A stretch of 64,000 nt of DNA from SELP01 sp035969385 (lineage in GTDB: Bacteria > Pseudomonadota > Alphaproteobacteria > Rhodobacterales > Rhodobacteraceae), in assembly GCF_035969385.1 (NCBI RefSeq), contig NZ_JAYKKJ010000009.1, positions 109,022 to 173,021 on the forward strand. The letters are read 5' to 3'. Position numbers and translations under genes: made by a program. Shown piece after piece: positions 17,112-24,891 of this stretch (positions are counted from its first letter, which is position 1; each line of letters opens with the position of its first letter). The notes beneath the pieces are model-generated. The model searched no databases and was not told the origin of the DNA. It saw only the letters and a program-made list of their open reading frames with translations.

Positions 17112-18230
17112 GTGCCCAGCCCCACGACCGAGGAAGAGCTTGCCGGGATCATCGCCGGGGCCGAGGGCCCGTTCCGTATTCTGGGCGGCGGCACCCGGCC
17201 CATCGGCCGCCCGGTTCAGGGAACGCCCCTGTCGGTGGCGGGCCTGTCAGGGATCACCCTTTATGAACCCGGCGCCCTGACCATGGTGGTCCGCGCGGGC
17301 ACGCCGCTGGACCAGATCGAAGCTGCGCTTTGGGCCGAGAACCAGCGCCTGCCGTTCGAGCCGATGGACCACCGTCCGCTGCTGGGCACCTCTGGCACGC
17401 CGACCATCGGCGGGGTGATCGCGGGCAATATCAGCGGGCCGCGCCGGGTGCAGGCGGGGGCGGCGCGAGACTATATGCTGGGCGTCCGCTTTGTGGATGG
17501 GGCGGGCCGCATCCTGAAGAACGGCGGTCGGGTGATGAAGAACGTCACCGGCTATGACCTTGTGAAACTGATGACCGGCAGTTGGGGCACCCTTGGCGTG
17601 ATGACCGAGGTCAGCCTGAAGGTGCTGCCGCGCCCGGGTGCCGCCGCGACCCTGTCCCTGACGGGTCTTGACGATGCCACGGCGGTGCGGGCGATGGCGG
17701 CGGCGCTGGGATCGCCCTTTGACGTTTCGGGCGTGGCCCATGACCCGACGGCGGGCGAAACCCTGATCCGGGTCGAAGGTTTTGCCACGTCGGTGGCCTA
17801 TCGGGCCGGGCGGCTGTCGGAGCTGCTGGCGCCCTTTGGTGCGGCCACGGTCAGTGACGATGTCGAAGGCGTCCGTGCCCGCTGGCGCGAGATCCGCGAC
17901 GTGCAGACCATGGCCGGTCAGCCCGGCGATGTCTGGCGGCTGTCGGTCAAAGCCTCGGATGCGCCGGGGATCGTCGCCCGGGCCGGGGCGGAACAGGTGC
18001 TGTACGATTGGGGCGGCGGGCTGGTCTGGCTGCGGCTGGCCGAGGGCACGGACCTGCGGGCGCGTCTGGGCGCCTTCGGGGGGCACGCGACCCTGATCCG
18101 CGCCAGCGCGGAGACCCGCGCCGCCATCGCCCCCTTCCAACCAGAGCCCGCGCCGGTTGCCGCCCTGTCCGAAGGGCTGCGCAAGAGGTTCGACCCCAAA
18201 GAAGTCCTAAATCCGAGACTGATGCTATGA
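17112..18230 (+). CDS. glcE: glycolate oxidase subunit GlcE
   Basis: This 372-aa second flavin subunit of glycolate oxidase has an FAD_binding_4 domain: GPFRILGGGTRP near the start, PMDHRPLLGTSGTPTIGGVI, NISGPRRVQAGAARDYMLG and GRVMKNVTGYDLVKLMTGS. The GTG at 17112 gives the normal family length and has AGAAGGA upstream; a longer reading from 17061 would translate the intergenic repeat. Its stop overlaps the next ATG by 4 bp, so the unknown gene downstream is translationally coupled to it. Confidence 0.9.
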   Translation: MPSPTTEEELAGIIAGAEGPFRILGGGTRPIGRPVQGTPLSVAGLSGITLYEPGALTMVVRAGTPLDQIEAALWAENQRLPFEPMDHRPLLGTSGTPTIGGVIAGNISGPRRVQAGAARDYMLGVRFVDGAGRILKNGGRVMKNVTGYDLVKLMTGSWGTLGVMTEVSLKVLPRPGAAATLSLTGLDDATAVRAMAAALGSPFDVSGVAHDPTAGETLIRVEGFATSVAYRAGRLSELLAPFGAATVSDDVEGVRARWREIRDVQTMAGQPGDVWRLSVKASDAPGIVARAGAEQVLYDWGGGLVWLRLAEGTDLRARLGAFGGHATLIRASAETRAAIAPFQPEPAPVAALSEGLRKRFDPKEVLNPRLML

Positions 18231-19387
18231 CACCTTACGACTATCTGGCTGATCGAATATCCCGCTCCGAGGCATCGGCAATTTACAGATTCTGGGAACA
18301 GTTTGAAACCAATGCGGCGACGCTCGATGCTGTGTTTCGGGGGCAGTCGGGCCAAGATTTGGAAGTGGTGAGCAATACCATGTCAGCGCTTGGCGAGGTG
18401 CATTCTGATCTGATGTGGGAATTTGGTGCGGCCCCAGATGGGCACCGTCTGTCGATTACGGCGGAGTTTAATGACGCGATGCTTGTACTGGCGAGGGCGG
18501 TTGTCCGCCGGGCTCCGGACATGTCTGGCTGGACCTTCATGGATGCCCGGCCCGAGCAAGTGTCATTGGAACACTTTGCGAGAAATTTCGAAGCCCGTTT
18601 CGGGTCCATGCCCTTGATCTCTGAGGCTGTTTTCAGCCCAAGGAAGGACGGGCGGATTGGCATCGAGGTATCCGGTGATGGGCCAGATGATGTGCTGAAA
18701 TCGCACGCTACGGCATTGGTCAGCGACCTCATGGGGGAATGGGCCGAGCGGCATTGGCTGGGTCCGGTCCATGTGAGGCCAAGAAAGAAGGGTCTGCTGG
18801 CGCGTTTCAAAGCCGCACCTTCGCTGTCGCCCGATGAGTTTCGGGACAGATTCCGTGGCGCGGTGAGATTGTCGCAAGAGCAAGCGCCTTCGAAACCATA
18901 TTCAGCGGGAAGAACGGACGGCAACGAACATCACCTTTGGAGGGCAAATGGGATGCCCCCCAGCCATCCGCGAAGCGACCTGCTGACGATGACGGCATGC
19001 GATGCACGGCTGGTCGAAGCGATCCTATCCGATGGACCATTTGCATCGGCGACACATTCTAGGTTCTGTGAATGGTTCTGCCTGCTCCGGATCGCGCGCG
19101 ACGACCAAGATCCTTCTTTGTTCCTAGTACAGCGCCGTGAGTTGGAGGAACAGCTGCAGCATGTGTTGGAAACTGCAGGGGTCGGCGGTGTGGCCTGTAC
19201 GGGCCAGGGTGAATTCTTCTCTTATCTTGACCTGGCATTGACAGATATCGAGCTGGGTCTGGCGTTGATTGAGCAATCCGTTGAAAAGATGGGGCTTTTA
19301 CCGCGTTCTGATCTGCGGTTTCTGGATCTAGGTTTGCGAGAACGGAGGGTCGGGTTTTCGAGCGCTGGCTCGACAAATACGCACTAG
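18227..19387 (+). CDS. uncharacterised 386-aa protein inserted between glcE and glcF
   Basis: I do not recognise a named family with confidence. Residues 18-110 (FWEQFETNA..., DLMWEFGAAPDGHRLSITAE, RRAPDMSGWTFMDARPE) recall a widespread uncharacterised N-terminal domain with a conserved 'AP..W.F.A.RP' ending. A basic linker follows (KKGLLARFKAAP), then a second alpha/beta domain (RFCEWFCLLRIARDDQDPSLFL... FFSYLDLALTD). There is no signal peptide or membrane helix. Codon use is visibly more AT-rich than in the flanking glc genes, suggesting later acquisition. It starts in an ATGA overlap with glcE and ends 11 bp before glcF, keeping the operon intact. GlcDEF does not normally contain such a protein. 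Confidence 0.75.
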   Translation: MTPYDYLADRISRSEASAIYRFWEQFETNAATLDAVFRGQSGQDLEVVSNTMSALGEVHSDLMWEFGAAPDGHRLSITAEFNDAMLVLARAVVRRAPDMSGWTFMDARPEQVSLEHFARNFEARFGSMPLISEAVFSPRKDGRIGIEVSGDGPDDVLKSHATALVSDLMGEWAERHWLGPVHVRPRKKGLLARFKAAPSLSPDEFRDRFRGAVRLSQEQAPSKPYSAGRTDGNEHHLWRANGMPPSHPRSDLLTMTACDARLVEAILSDGPFASATHSRFCEWFCLLRIARDDQDPSLFLVQRRELEEQLQHVLETAGVGGVACTGQGEFFSYLDLALTDIELGLALIEQSVEKMGLLPRSDLRFLDLGLRERRVGFSSAGSTNTH

Positions 19388-19398
19388 GGGGCCGCGCG

Positions 19399-20721
19399 AT
19401 GCAAACCACATTCACCGAAGACCAGTTGAAAGACCCCGGCACGGCGCGGGCCAACCAGATTTTGCGGGCCTGTGTCCATTGCGGGTTCTGCACGGCGACC
19501 TGTCCGACCTATCAGGTGCTGGGCGACGAATTGGACAGCCCGCGTGGCCGGATCTACCTGATCAAGGACATGCTGGAAAACGAACGGGTTCCCGACGCGA
19601 AGACCGTCAAGCATATCGACCGCTGCCTGTCCTGTCTTGCCTGCATGACCACCTGCCCGTCGGGGGTGCACTACATGCATCTGGTGGACCATGCCCGCGC
19701 CTATATCGAACAGCGCTACAAGCGGCCCCTGGGCGACCGGGCGCTGCGCTGGCTTTTGGCCCGTATCCTGCCCTATCCGGGGCGGTTCCGGCTGGCCCTT
19801 CTTGGCGCCAAGATCGGGCGGCCCTTTGCCCGGTTCCTGCCCGATCCCCGGCTTCGGGCGATGATTTCCATGGCGCCGAAACAGATCCCCCCGGTCAGCC
19901 GCAACGACGACCCGCAAAGTTTCGCGCCCAAAGGTCCGCGCCGGATGCGGGTCGCGCTGATGACGGGCTGTGCCCAGAAGGCGCTGAACACCGATATCAA
20001 TGACGCCACCATCCGCCTGCTGACAAGGCTGGGCTGCGAGGTGGTGGTGGCCAAGGGCGCGGGCTGCTGCGGGGCGTTGACGCACCACATGGGCAAGGAG
20101 GGCGAAAGCCACGCCACGGCGGCCAGAAACATCCGCGCATGGGCGGCCGAGATGGACGGTGCCGGGCTGGACGCCATCGTGATCAACACCAGCGGTTGCG
20201 GCACCACGGTCAAGGACTATGGCCATATGTTCCGCAATGACCCGCTTGCGGGTGATGCCGCGCGGGTGTCGGCCATCGCCATGGACGTGTCCGAGATCCT
20301 GCAAAAGATCGACATCCCCGAGGGGGCGGACAAGGGGCTGAAGGTCGCCTATCACGCCGCCTGTTCGTTGCAGCACGGGCAAAAGATAAAGGACGCACCC
20401 AAGGCGCTGTTGCGCAAGGCGGGCTTCACGGTGTTGGAACCGGCGGACCCGCATCTGTGCTGCGGATCTGCGGGCACCTACAACCTGATGCAGCCCGAGA
20501 TTTCGGGGCAGTTGAAGGCCCGCAAGGTCAGGACGCTCGAGGCGCTGACCCCCGATATCATCTCGGCCGGGAATATCGGCTGCATGATGCAGATCGGGTC
20601 GGGGACCGAGGTGCCGATCGTGCATACGGTCGAGCTTTTGGACTGGGCCACCGGTGGGCCGCAGCCGCCCGCACTGACCGCGCCGGGCAAACGCGCGCCG
20701 GAGGCGCCGATCCTGCGCTGA
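19399..20721 (+). CDS. glcF: glycolate oxidase iron-sulfur subunit GlcF
   Basis: This 440-aa protein has two [4Fe-4S] ferredoxin motifs near the N-terminus, CVHCGFCTATCP (about residues 26-37) and CLSCLACMTTCP (76-87). Two CCG domains follow (GAGCCGALTHHMG; HLCCGSAGTYNL), as in heterodisulfide reductase-type subunits. It carries electrons from the GlcD/GlcE flavins to the quinone pool. AGGGGG precedes the ATG. It is last in the glc operon, after the inserted unknown gene. Confidence 0.93.
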   Translation: MQTTFTEDQLKDPGTARANQILRACVHCGFCTATCPTYQVLGDELDSPRGRIYLIKDMLENERVPDAKTVKHIDRCLSCLACMTTCPSGVHYMHLVDHARAYIEQRYKRPLGDRALRWLLARILPYPGRFRLALLGAKIGRPFARFLPDPRLRAMISMAPKQIPPVSRNDDPQSFAPKGPRRMRVALMTGCAQKALNTDINDATIRLLTRLGCEVVVAKGAGCCGALTHHMGKEGESHATAARNIRAWAAEMDGAGLDAIVINTSGCGTTVKDYGHMFRNDPLAGDAARVSAIAMDVSEILQKIDIPEGADKGLKVAYHAACSLQHGQKIKDAPKALLRKAGFTVLEPADPHLCCGSAGTYNLMQPEISGQLKARKVRTLEALTPDIISAGNIGCMMQIGSGTEVPIVHTVELLDWATGGPQPPALTAPGKRAPEAPILR

Positions 20722-20796
20722 ACCGGCTTGGCTGTGCCAGCGTCATGCCCTAATCTTGCCGCAGGCCCGCGCTAGATGGGCGGCGAGAGGTGCAGG

Positions 20797-21597
20797 ATGC
20801 GGGTAATTTTCCTTGGTTTGGCCCTGTGGATCGGGGCGGCGCTGGGCGCGGTCGCGCAGGACGGCGCGCTGCAATCGCTGGACACCGGGCAGGATGGCCG
20901 CGGCTGGGAGGCCGTGGGCCGGATCGACATCGACGGCAAAGGGTTCTGCACCGGCGCGCTGATCCGCGAAAACATCGTGCTGACGGCGGCGCATTGCGTC
21001 TATGATCCGGCGGGCCGGGTGATCGCGGCAGAGCGGTTCCATTTTCTGGCCGGGTTCCGGCGCGGCCGGGCCGAGGCCTACCGCGAGGTGCGTCGGGTGC
21101 TGCCGCATCCGGACTATATCCACGACGACCGGCGCGGCAGCGACCCGCGGCTGATCGCCCAGGATCTGGCGCTTCTGGAACTGGCGCAGCCGGTCCGCGT
21201 GTCGCGGATCATCCCCTTCCCGGTGGCCCCGCAGCCGCGCGGCGGGGAAACCGTTGGGGTCGTGTCCTATGCCGAAAACCGGTCCGAGGCGCCGTCCCTG
21301 CAAAACATCTGCACGGTGCTGGGCCAGCAGCAGGGGGTGATGGTCTTCAGCTGCGACGTGGACCCGGGCGCCTCCGGCTCGCCCGTGTTCCGGATCCGGG
21401 ACGGGGTCGCGCAGGTGGTGTCGGTGGTGTCGGCCATGGCGATGCTGGACGACCGGAAAGTGGCGCTTGGGGTGCAACTGGATGCGCCCCTGCAAGAGCT
21501 TTTGCTGATCATGCAGGAAAGCCCCGGCGGGGTCGGGCAGCGGGTCCTTGTGCCCGGACAGCGCAACGACACCGGCGCCCGTTTCGTCAGCCCCTGA
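20797..21597 (+). CDS. secreted trypsin-like serine protease
   Basis: This 266-aa protein has a Sec signal peptide (MRVIFLGLALWIGAALGAVAQ). The chymotrypsin-fold protease domain has its triad visible: His in LTAAHCVYDP, Asp in AQDLALLEL and Ser in DPGASGSPVF. Cys residues in GFCTG/AHC and NICTV/FSC could form two disulfides. No PDZ domain is present, unlike HtrA. The ATG at 20797 is preferred to one 21 nt upstream because it begins the signal peptide and has a GAGAGG site. It would act in the periplasm or outside; the target is unknown. Confidence 0.87.
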   Translation: MRVIFLGLALWIGAALGAVAQDGALQSLDTGQDGRGWEAVGRIDIDGKGFCTGALIRENIVLTAAHCVYDPAGRVIAAERFHFLAGFRRGRAEAYREVRRVLPHPDYIHDDRRGSDPRLIAQDLALLELAQPVRVSRIIPFPVAPQPRGGETVGVVSYAENRSEAPSLQNICTVLGQQQGVMVFSCDVDPGASGSPVFRIRDGVAQVVSVVSAMAMLDDRKVALGVQLDAPLQELLLIMQESPGGVGQRVLVPGQRNDTGARFVSP

Positions 21598-21602
21598 GGG
21601 AT

Positions 21603-21708
21603 GGTGGGTTAAAACCCACCTTACGATAAGGGGCGCTGCCCCTCTGGCCCTTTGGGCCATTCACCCCGGAGTATTTGGGGCAAAATGAGAGTCCATACTT
21701 CTTTGGGT
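21603..21708 (+). repeat. dispersed repeat, family A copy 3, left of the insertion element
   Basis: GGTGGGTTAAAACCCACC (21603-21620), AAGGGGCGCTGCCCCT, GGCCCTTTGGGCC and CACCCCGGAGTATTTGG follow in the family order. CTTTGGGTC at about 21701 begins an opposite-orientation copy, which is cut by the insertion element and resumes at 24431. Confidence 0.7.
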
Positions 21709-21716
21709 CAAAAATA
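21709..21716. repeat. 8-bp target-site duplication, left copy
   Basis: CAAAAATA lies immediately outside the left inverted repeat and is repeated exactly at 24431-24438. An 8-bp duplication is the size known for IS1595-family transposition. Confidence 0.95.
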
Positions 21717-21739
21717 GGCGATTGTATATTTGACAAACC
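21717..21739 (+). repeat. left terminal inverted repeat of the IS1595 element
   Basis: This 23-bp segment, starting GGCGATTG, matches the reverse complement of 24408-24430 without a mismatch. The match ends just before CACGG on this side. Confidence 0.95.
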
Positions 21740-21783
21740 CACGGTGAATACCTATATTTCTATCAAGACGATAGGAGTTCACC

Positions 21784-22755
21784 ATGTCCGTTCTCAGCAA
21801 ACCCTATATGCACGACGAAGCCGCAGCCTTTGCGCACGTCGAAAGTATCATCTGGCCCCAAGGTCCGGTTTGCCCGCACTGCGGAGTTGTGGATCGCGCC
21901 TATCGGCTTGAGGGCGTTCGCACCAAGCCCAGCAAGAAGAACCCGGAAGGCAAAGAGCGTCACGGCCTGTGGAAGTGCCGCGAGTGCCGCAAGCAGTTTA
22001 CTGTCCGCAAGGGCACCATCTTCGAAGAAAGCCACATTGAAATGTTCAAGTGGCTGCAAGCTATTCACCTGATGGTGTCCAGCAAGAAGGGCGTCAGCGC
22101 CCACCAACTACACCGCGTTCTGGAAGTGACCTACAAGACCGCGTGGTTCCTCGCCCATCGCATCCGCGAGTGTATGCGCTCCGGTGATCTTGCCCAGATG
22201 GGCGGCGCTGGCGGCACGGTTGAAGTCGATGAAACCTTCATCGGCAAGGAGCCGGGCGTGATTAAGACCAAGTCCGCCCGTGGTGGCGCTCACAAGATGA
22301 AGGTTCTGACGCTCGTTGATCGTGACACCAAACGCGCCAAGAGCATTGTGGTTGACGATCTCAAGGCGAACACGCTGGTTCCTATCCTGCAAGAGAACAT
22401 TGACCGAGAGGCAACCGTCTACACTGACGAGGCCGCTTGGTATAAGCGCCTTGGCAAGACCTTTGCGGAGCACGATTTCACCCGTCACGGTGCTGGCGAG
22501 TATGTGAAGCGCGACAAGCCGCAGGTTCACACCAACACGGTTGAGGGCTTCTACAGCATCTTCAAGCGCGGCATGAAGGGTGTCTATCAGCACTGCGGCA
22601 AGCAGCACCTGCATCGCTACGCTGCGGAGTTCGACTTCCGTTACAACAATCGCGTTGCGAACGGAATTGACGATCTTGAGCGCGGCGCAATTGCACTCCG
22701 CAATGCGTCCGGAAAGCGGCTTACATATGCAGGGCCTAACGCAAGCAAAACTTGA
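21784..22755 (+). CDS. IS1595-family (ISXO2-like) transposase
   Basis: This 323-aa transposase has an N-terminal zinc ribbon (CPHCGVVDRAY... CRECRKQF, residues 32-75) and helix-rich middle (EESHIEMFKWLQAIHLMV, HQLHRVLEVTYKTAWFLAHR). The RNase H-fold catalytic core has acidic residues in VEVDETFIGKE and VYTDEAAWY, then the family's Asn/Lys motif HTNTVEGFYSIFKRGMKG. Length and motifs are intact, so it should be active. It lies 45 bp inside the left inverted repeat. A hairpin at 22864 may end its transcript. Confidence 0.95.
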   Translation: MSVLSKPYMHDEAAAFAHVESIIWPQGPVCPHCGVVDRAYRLEGVRTKPSKKNPEGKERHGLWKCRECRKQFTVRKGTIFEESHIEMFKWLQAIHLMVSSKKGVSAHQLHRVLEVTYKTAWFLAHRIRECMRSGDLAQMGGAGGTVEVDETFIGKEPGVIKTKSARGGAHKMKVLTLVDRDTKRAKSIVVDDLKANTLVPILQENIDREATVYTDEAAWYKRLGKTFAEHDFTRHGAGEYVKRDKPQVHTNTVEGFYSIFKRGMKGVYQHCGKQHLHRYAAEFDFRYNNRVANGIDDLERGAIALRNASGKRLTYAGPNASKT

Positions 22756-22863
22756 AGCAAAACGCTTGCATGGCAAGGTTATAGAAAACCCCAAGCACGA
22801 AAAGTGAAGTTTTAGCAGCAAATTGGCTTGAAGGACTTATCTTCATGTCGTATGAACGAATAA

Positions 22864-22889
22864 GCCCGACACCATTTCTGGTGTCGGGC
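22864..22889 (+). terminator. stem-loop after the transposase
   Basis: GCCCGACACC, loop ATTTCT, GGTGTCGGGC form a perfect 10-bp stem 108 bp after the transposase stop and before the 170-aa gene. A T-run is missing, so termination strength is uncertain. Confidence 0.6.
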
Positions 22890-22944
22890 GATTCGGAACC
22901 TAGGCTGTGGCGGCCTATTATGGTTCAAGCTATGTGAGGTAAAG

Positions 22945-23457
22945 ATGTCAGAATCCGTGGATTCCGTCAAGGCAGTTGCGCTGTATTTGCGCGATGTTGC
23001 GGATCGAAATGCGCAGCGCCCAGATGTTGCCCAGCGTGTTTTAGATCATGCTGGGGCCCTTGATGCTGTGGCAGAAAGGTTGATGGCCCTAGAGGCGCTC
23101 ACATCTGCGTTGCCACCTGATCTGGGAAACATCCTCGACTTGCCCCAAGAGCTTCGTAACGAATTGTCGGTCGCCAAAACGGACGAGCTTGAAGATCAGA
23201 TCGTGACGGTCATTAACGCCTACGGGGGCGAAGCGTCACTCGACCAAGTTCTGGTCGGACTATATCGCAAGTTCAAAGTCATTCAGAAGCGGCGCTTTGT
23301 CCAAAATAAGTTATATCGCATGGAAATGGTATGGAGCGTTGAGGGCCGCAAAGGCGTCTACACGACACAAGAGCAAGTTTCCCCGCTTTCAGGCGAGACA
23401 ATACGTGAATATGCGAACCGCATCGGCGATGCTGAAGATACAGAAATCCCCTTCTAG
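22945..23457 (+). CDS. hypothetical 170-aa passenger protein of the IS1595 element
   Basis: No named family is recognised. The N-terminal half (residues 1-90) is helical and acidic (VKAVALYLRDVADRNAQRPD, ELRNELSVAKTDELEDQ). The C-terminal half, about residues 85-150, has a helix-helix-helix-strand-strand order (IVTVINAYGGEASLDQVLVG, QKRRFVQNKLYRMEMVWSVE, GRKGVYTT) that could be a winged helix. A GAGGTAAAG ribosome site lies before the ATG. A DNA-binding regulator or antitoxin for the toxin in the same element is possible but is inference only. Confidence 0.75.
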   Translation: MSESVDSVKAVALYLRDVADRNAQRPDVAQRVLDHAGALDAVAERLMALEALTSALPPDLGNILDLPQELRNELSVAKTDELEDQIVTVINAYGGEASLDQVLVGLYRKFKVIQKRRFVQNKLYRMEMVWSVEGRKGVYTTQEQVSPLSGETIREYANRIGDAEDTEIPF

Positions 23458-23493
23458 GGGTGTGCCCGGCCACTAGGGCCGGGGCAACAATGT

Positions 23494-23562
23494 GGGGCGG
23501 GGGCTGGTGCTCTGGCAGGGCTTCCCATCCGCGTCCAGAGGGTTCGATTCCCTTCCGCTCCA
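23494..23562 (+). other. degenerate tRNA-like sequence inside the IS1595 element
   Basis: Acceptor arms GGGGCGG (23494) and CCGCTCC (23555) pair with one G-U, and a good T arm, GAGGG-TTCGATT-CCCTT, precedes the 3' arm. The middle is abnormal: a short D stem CTG/CAG is possible, but the anticodon arm pairs poorly and the total is only 69 nt. TCTGG/CCAGA could instead form a longer stem, similar to the reduced tRNA-like domain of tmRNA. CCA is not encoded (ACCG follows). Either a decayed tRNA captured by the element or a small structured RNA. Confidence 0.5.
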
Positions 23563-23685
23563 CCGTAACAGGCCCCCTTCCACAAGGGGCCAAGGCAAGA
23601 GCCGCGCGGGGTCCAAACTCGTTGCGGCTCTTGTTGTGTATATAGGTGGTGGTAGACTCCACGTCAAATCACATGAGGTTTCACC

Positions 23686-23829
23686 ATGCAGGAAGATAAG
23701 AAATCCCAACTAGACCGCTTCAAAGAAGCCGCCCGACAGCTAGAGACGGACGACGACGAAGCGCGTTTTGAGGAACGGCTCAAGAAACTGGTGAAGCCGA
23801 AGCCGGAAGAGAAGATGCCCCAGAAGTAG
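23686..23829 (+). CDS. small charged protein, 47 aa
   Basis: The protein is highly charged and helical (KKSQLDRFKEAARQLETDDD, EARFEERLKKLVK), ending in a Lys/Pro-rich tail. The pattern FKEAAR-L-DDDEA-FEE-LKKL resembles a short conserved hypothetical family of alphaproteobacteria, which I recall from memory and cannot check. GAGG lies 8 nt upstream of the ATG, and a strong hairpin follows 3 bp after the stop, supporting a real gene. It lies within the IS1595 element as cargo. Confidence 0.7.
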   Translation: MQEDKKSQLDRFKEAARQLETDDDEARFEERLKKLVKPKPEEKMPQK

Positions 23830-23832
23830 CAA

Positions 23833-23852
23833 GGCCCCGCCTAGGCGGGGCC
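23833..23852 (+). terminator. terminator hairpin after the 47-aa gene
   Basis: GGCCCCGCC-TA-GGCGGGGCC is a perfect 9-bp stem with a 2-nt turn, followed by ATTGT. It closes the plus-strand cargo unit inside the element. Confidence 0.7.
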
Positions 23853-23967
23853 ATTGTCGCTGCGGGTAGTTTGCAATCACCGATCCACAGAGGCCACATG
23901 AGTGGACTTAAATGCCGGTGCTACCGGCGACGATCAACATATATGCCAGCAGGACCTAACAATCAAT

Positions 23968-24369
23968 TCACAAACCGACACCAGCCCTAACGCAGGCTTT
24001 TACTTGCTCAAAAACGGCGGATTCTAGGACTCTAACATCGTAGGAACGCTGTCCATCTTGCTTACCGTCAAACATTAGTCGCAAGCGATGAAACGCCACG
24101 GTCAGGACTATATCACCTTTCAGCCACATTGTAGGACTGCTGTATGGGTGCGGCAGAGGTGGGTCTAGAGTGATCTCCATGTGGTGCGGAAGTATCTGGT
24201 TTGGCGCTGTAGTGCTTAGCGGCACCACCGTGCATAACTGCTGCCTGCCCTTGATAGGCGGAGAAAGCACTACCACTGGTCTTCGCTTTACCATTTCTGG
24301 TGGCCGAAAACCTTGGCTCAAATCAACTCGTACGATAGTTCCGGGAGCGGGGTGGCTTACAACTGTCAT
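23968..24369 (-). CDS. PemK/MazF-family toxin, no antitoxin gene upstream
   Basis: This 133-aa protein has the PemK/MazF beta-barrel signature: PGTIVRVDLSQG, KRRPVVVLSPPI, LCTVVPLSTTAP and SPTMWLKGDIVLTVAFHRL. Family members are endoribonucleases that cleave mRNA at short sites. MazE-type antitoxin genes usually lie directly upstream, but here only 38 bp separate the ATG from the right inverted repeat, so the toxin is solitary. The neutralising partner, if any, must be another gene in the element or elsewhere. As cargo it could stabilise the element by addiction. Confidence 0.85.
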   Translation of the reverse strand: MTVVSHPAPGTIVRVDLSQGFRPPEMVKRRPVVVLSPPIKGRQQLCTVVPLSTTAPNQILPHHMEITLDPPLPHPYSSPTMWLKGDIVLTVAFHRLRLMFDGKQDGQRSYDVRVLESAVFEQVKACVRAGVGL

Positions 24370-24407
24370 GCGATACAGGTATCATCGCAATCAACTCATG
24401 AAAAGGT

Positions 24408-24430
24408 GGTTTGTCAAATATACAATCGCC
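24408..24430 (-). repeat. right terminal inverted repeat of the IS1595 element
   Basis: Perfect 23-bp inverted copy of 21717-21739, ending ...ATACAATCGCC against the duplicated target. Confidence 0.95.
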
Positions 24431-24438
24431 CAAAAATA
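24431..24438. repeat. 8-bp target-site duplication, right copy
   Basis: CAAAAATA, identical to 21709-21716, directly abuts the right inverted repeat. Confidence 0.95.
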
Positions 24439-24507
24439 TCCTCTGGGGGCCATGAATTATCTGGTGGGGGGCGAAGCGCCCCCGGGTAAGGTGGGTCTTG
24501 ACCCACC
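24439..24507 (-). repeat. dispersed repeat, family A copy 4 (inverted, interrupted by the IS element)
   Basis: TCCTCTGGGGG continues the CTTTGGGTCAAAAATA module on the far side of the element. A GGGGGGC-GAA-GCGCCCCC hairpin (24466-24483) and GGTGGGTC-TT-GACCCACC (24490-24507) follow. Joined across the element this is one inverted copy of family A. The remaining gap to 24891 has no gene I can support; it holds a heat-shock promoter candidate. Confidence 0.65.
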
Positions 24508-24765
24508 CTGCGCCCTTGCCCCGGTCTCGCCCAAAGGGGCGCCGGGGTGCAGGGCCAGCGGCCGTTTTCCGCGAGAATGGGAAAAAGGATTGCCGTGGGG
24601 GTATCCGCCCCCAGGTCCGTTTCCGCGCTCTTGTCCCGCCCCTTGCGGGGCCGGCAACCAGTTCGGATATCCTTGGCGCACCCCTTGTCAGAGGCGCGGG
24701 TCAACCGGGGACAGGTTTAGCGGCAAAGGGTTAGCGGGCGGTTTTGCCACCGTGACGATGGGGGT

Positions 24766-24794
24766 CTTGAAACACCTCGGACTGCTTCCCAGAT
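24766..24794 (+). promoter_or_regulatory. candidate heat-shock (RpoH) promoter for hsp20
   Basis: CTTGAAA (24766-24772) and CCCAGAT (24788-24794), 15 bp apart, resemble the sigma-32 consensus CTTGAA and CCxxAT used by alphaproteobacterial heat-shock genes. They lie about 100 bp upstream of the Hsp20 start. The match is partial. Confidence 0.4.
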
Positions 24795-24891
24795 CAAGGG
24801 GGCAGGGCGCCACATCCGGGCCTTGCGCTTTCACCGCCTGTCCCTGTGGGAAGGCACCAAACCCTTGTTATCGCTCAATGGAGGATGACCC

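Larger units (their letters stand above)
21717..24430. mobile_element. complete IS1595-family transposable element with passenger genes (2,714 bp)
   Basis: The element is bounded by perfect 23-bp inverted repeats (21717-21739 and 24408-24430, beginning GGCGATTGTATATTTGACAA) and by the 8-bp duplication CAAAAATA. It carries a transposase, a 170-aa unknown protein, a tRNA-like sequence, a 47-aa protein and a PemK/MazF-like toxin on the other strand. About 1.6 kb is therefore cargo. Perfect ends and duplication indicate recent, probably still mobilisable, insertion. The target is the AT-rich core of an intergenic family A repeat, so no host gene was broken. Base composition inside is lower in GC than the surroundings. 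Confidence 0.95.

Noticed and set aside
23968..24369. Classical MazEF pair
   Set aside because: No antitoxin-like gene fits between the toxin start and the inverted repeat 38 bp away, so a standard two-gene operon is not supported.
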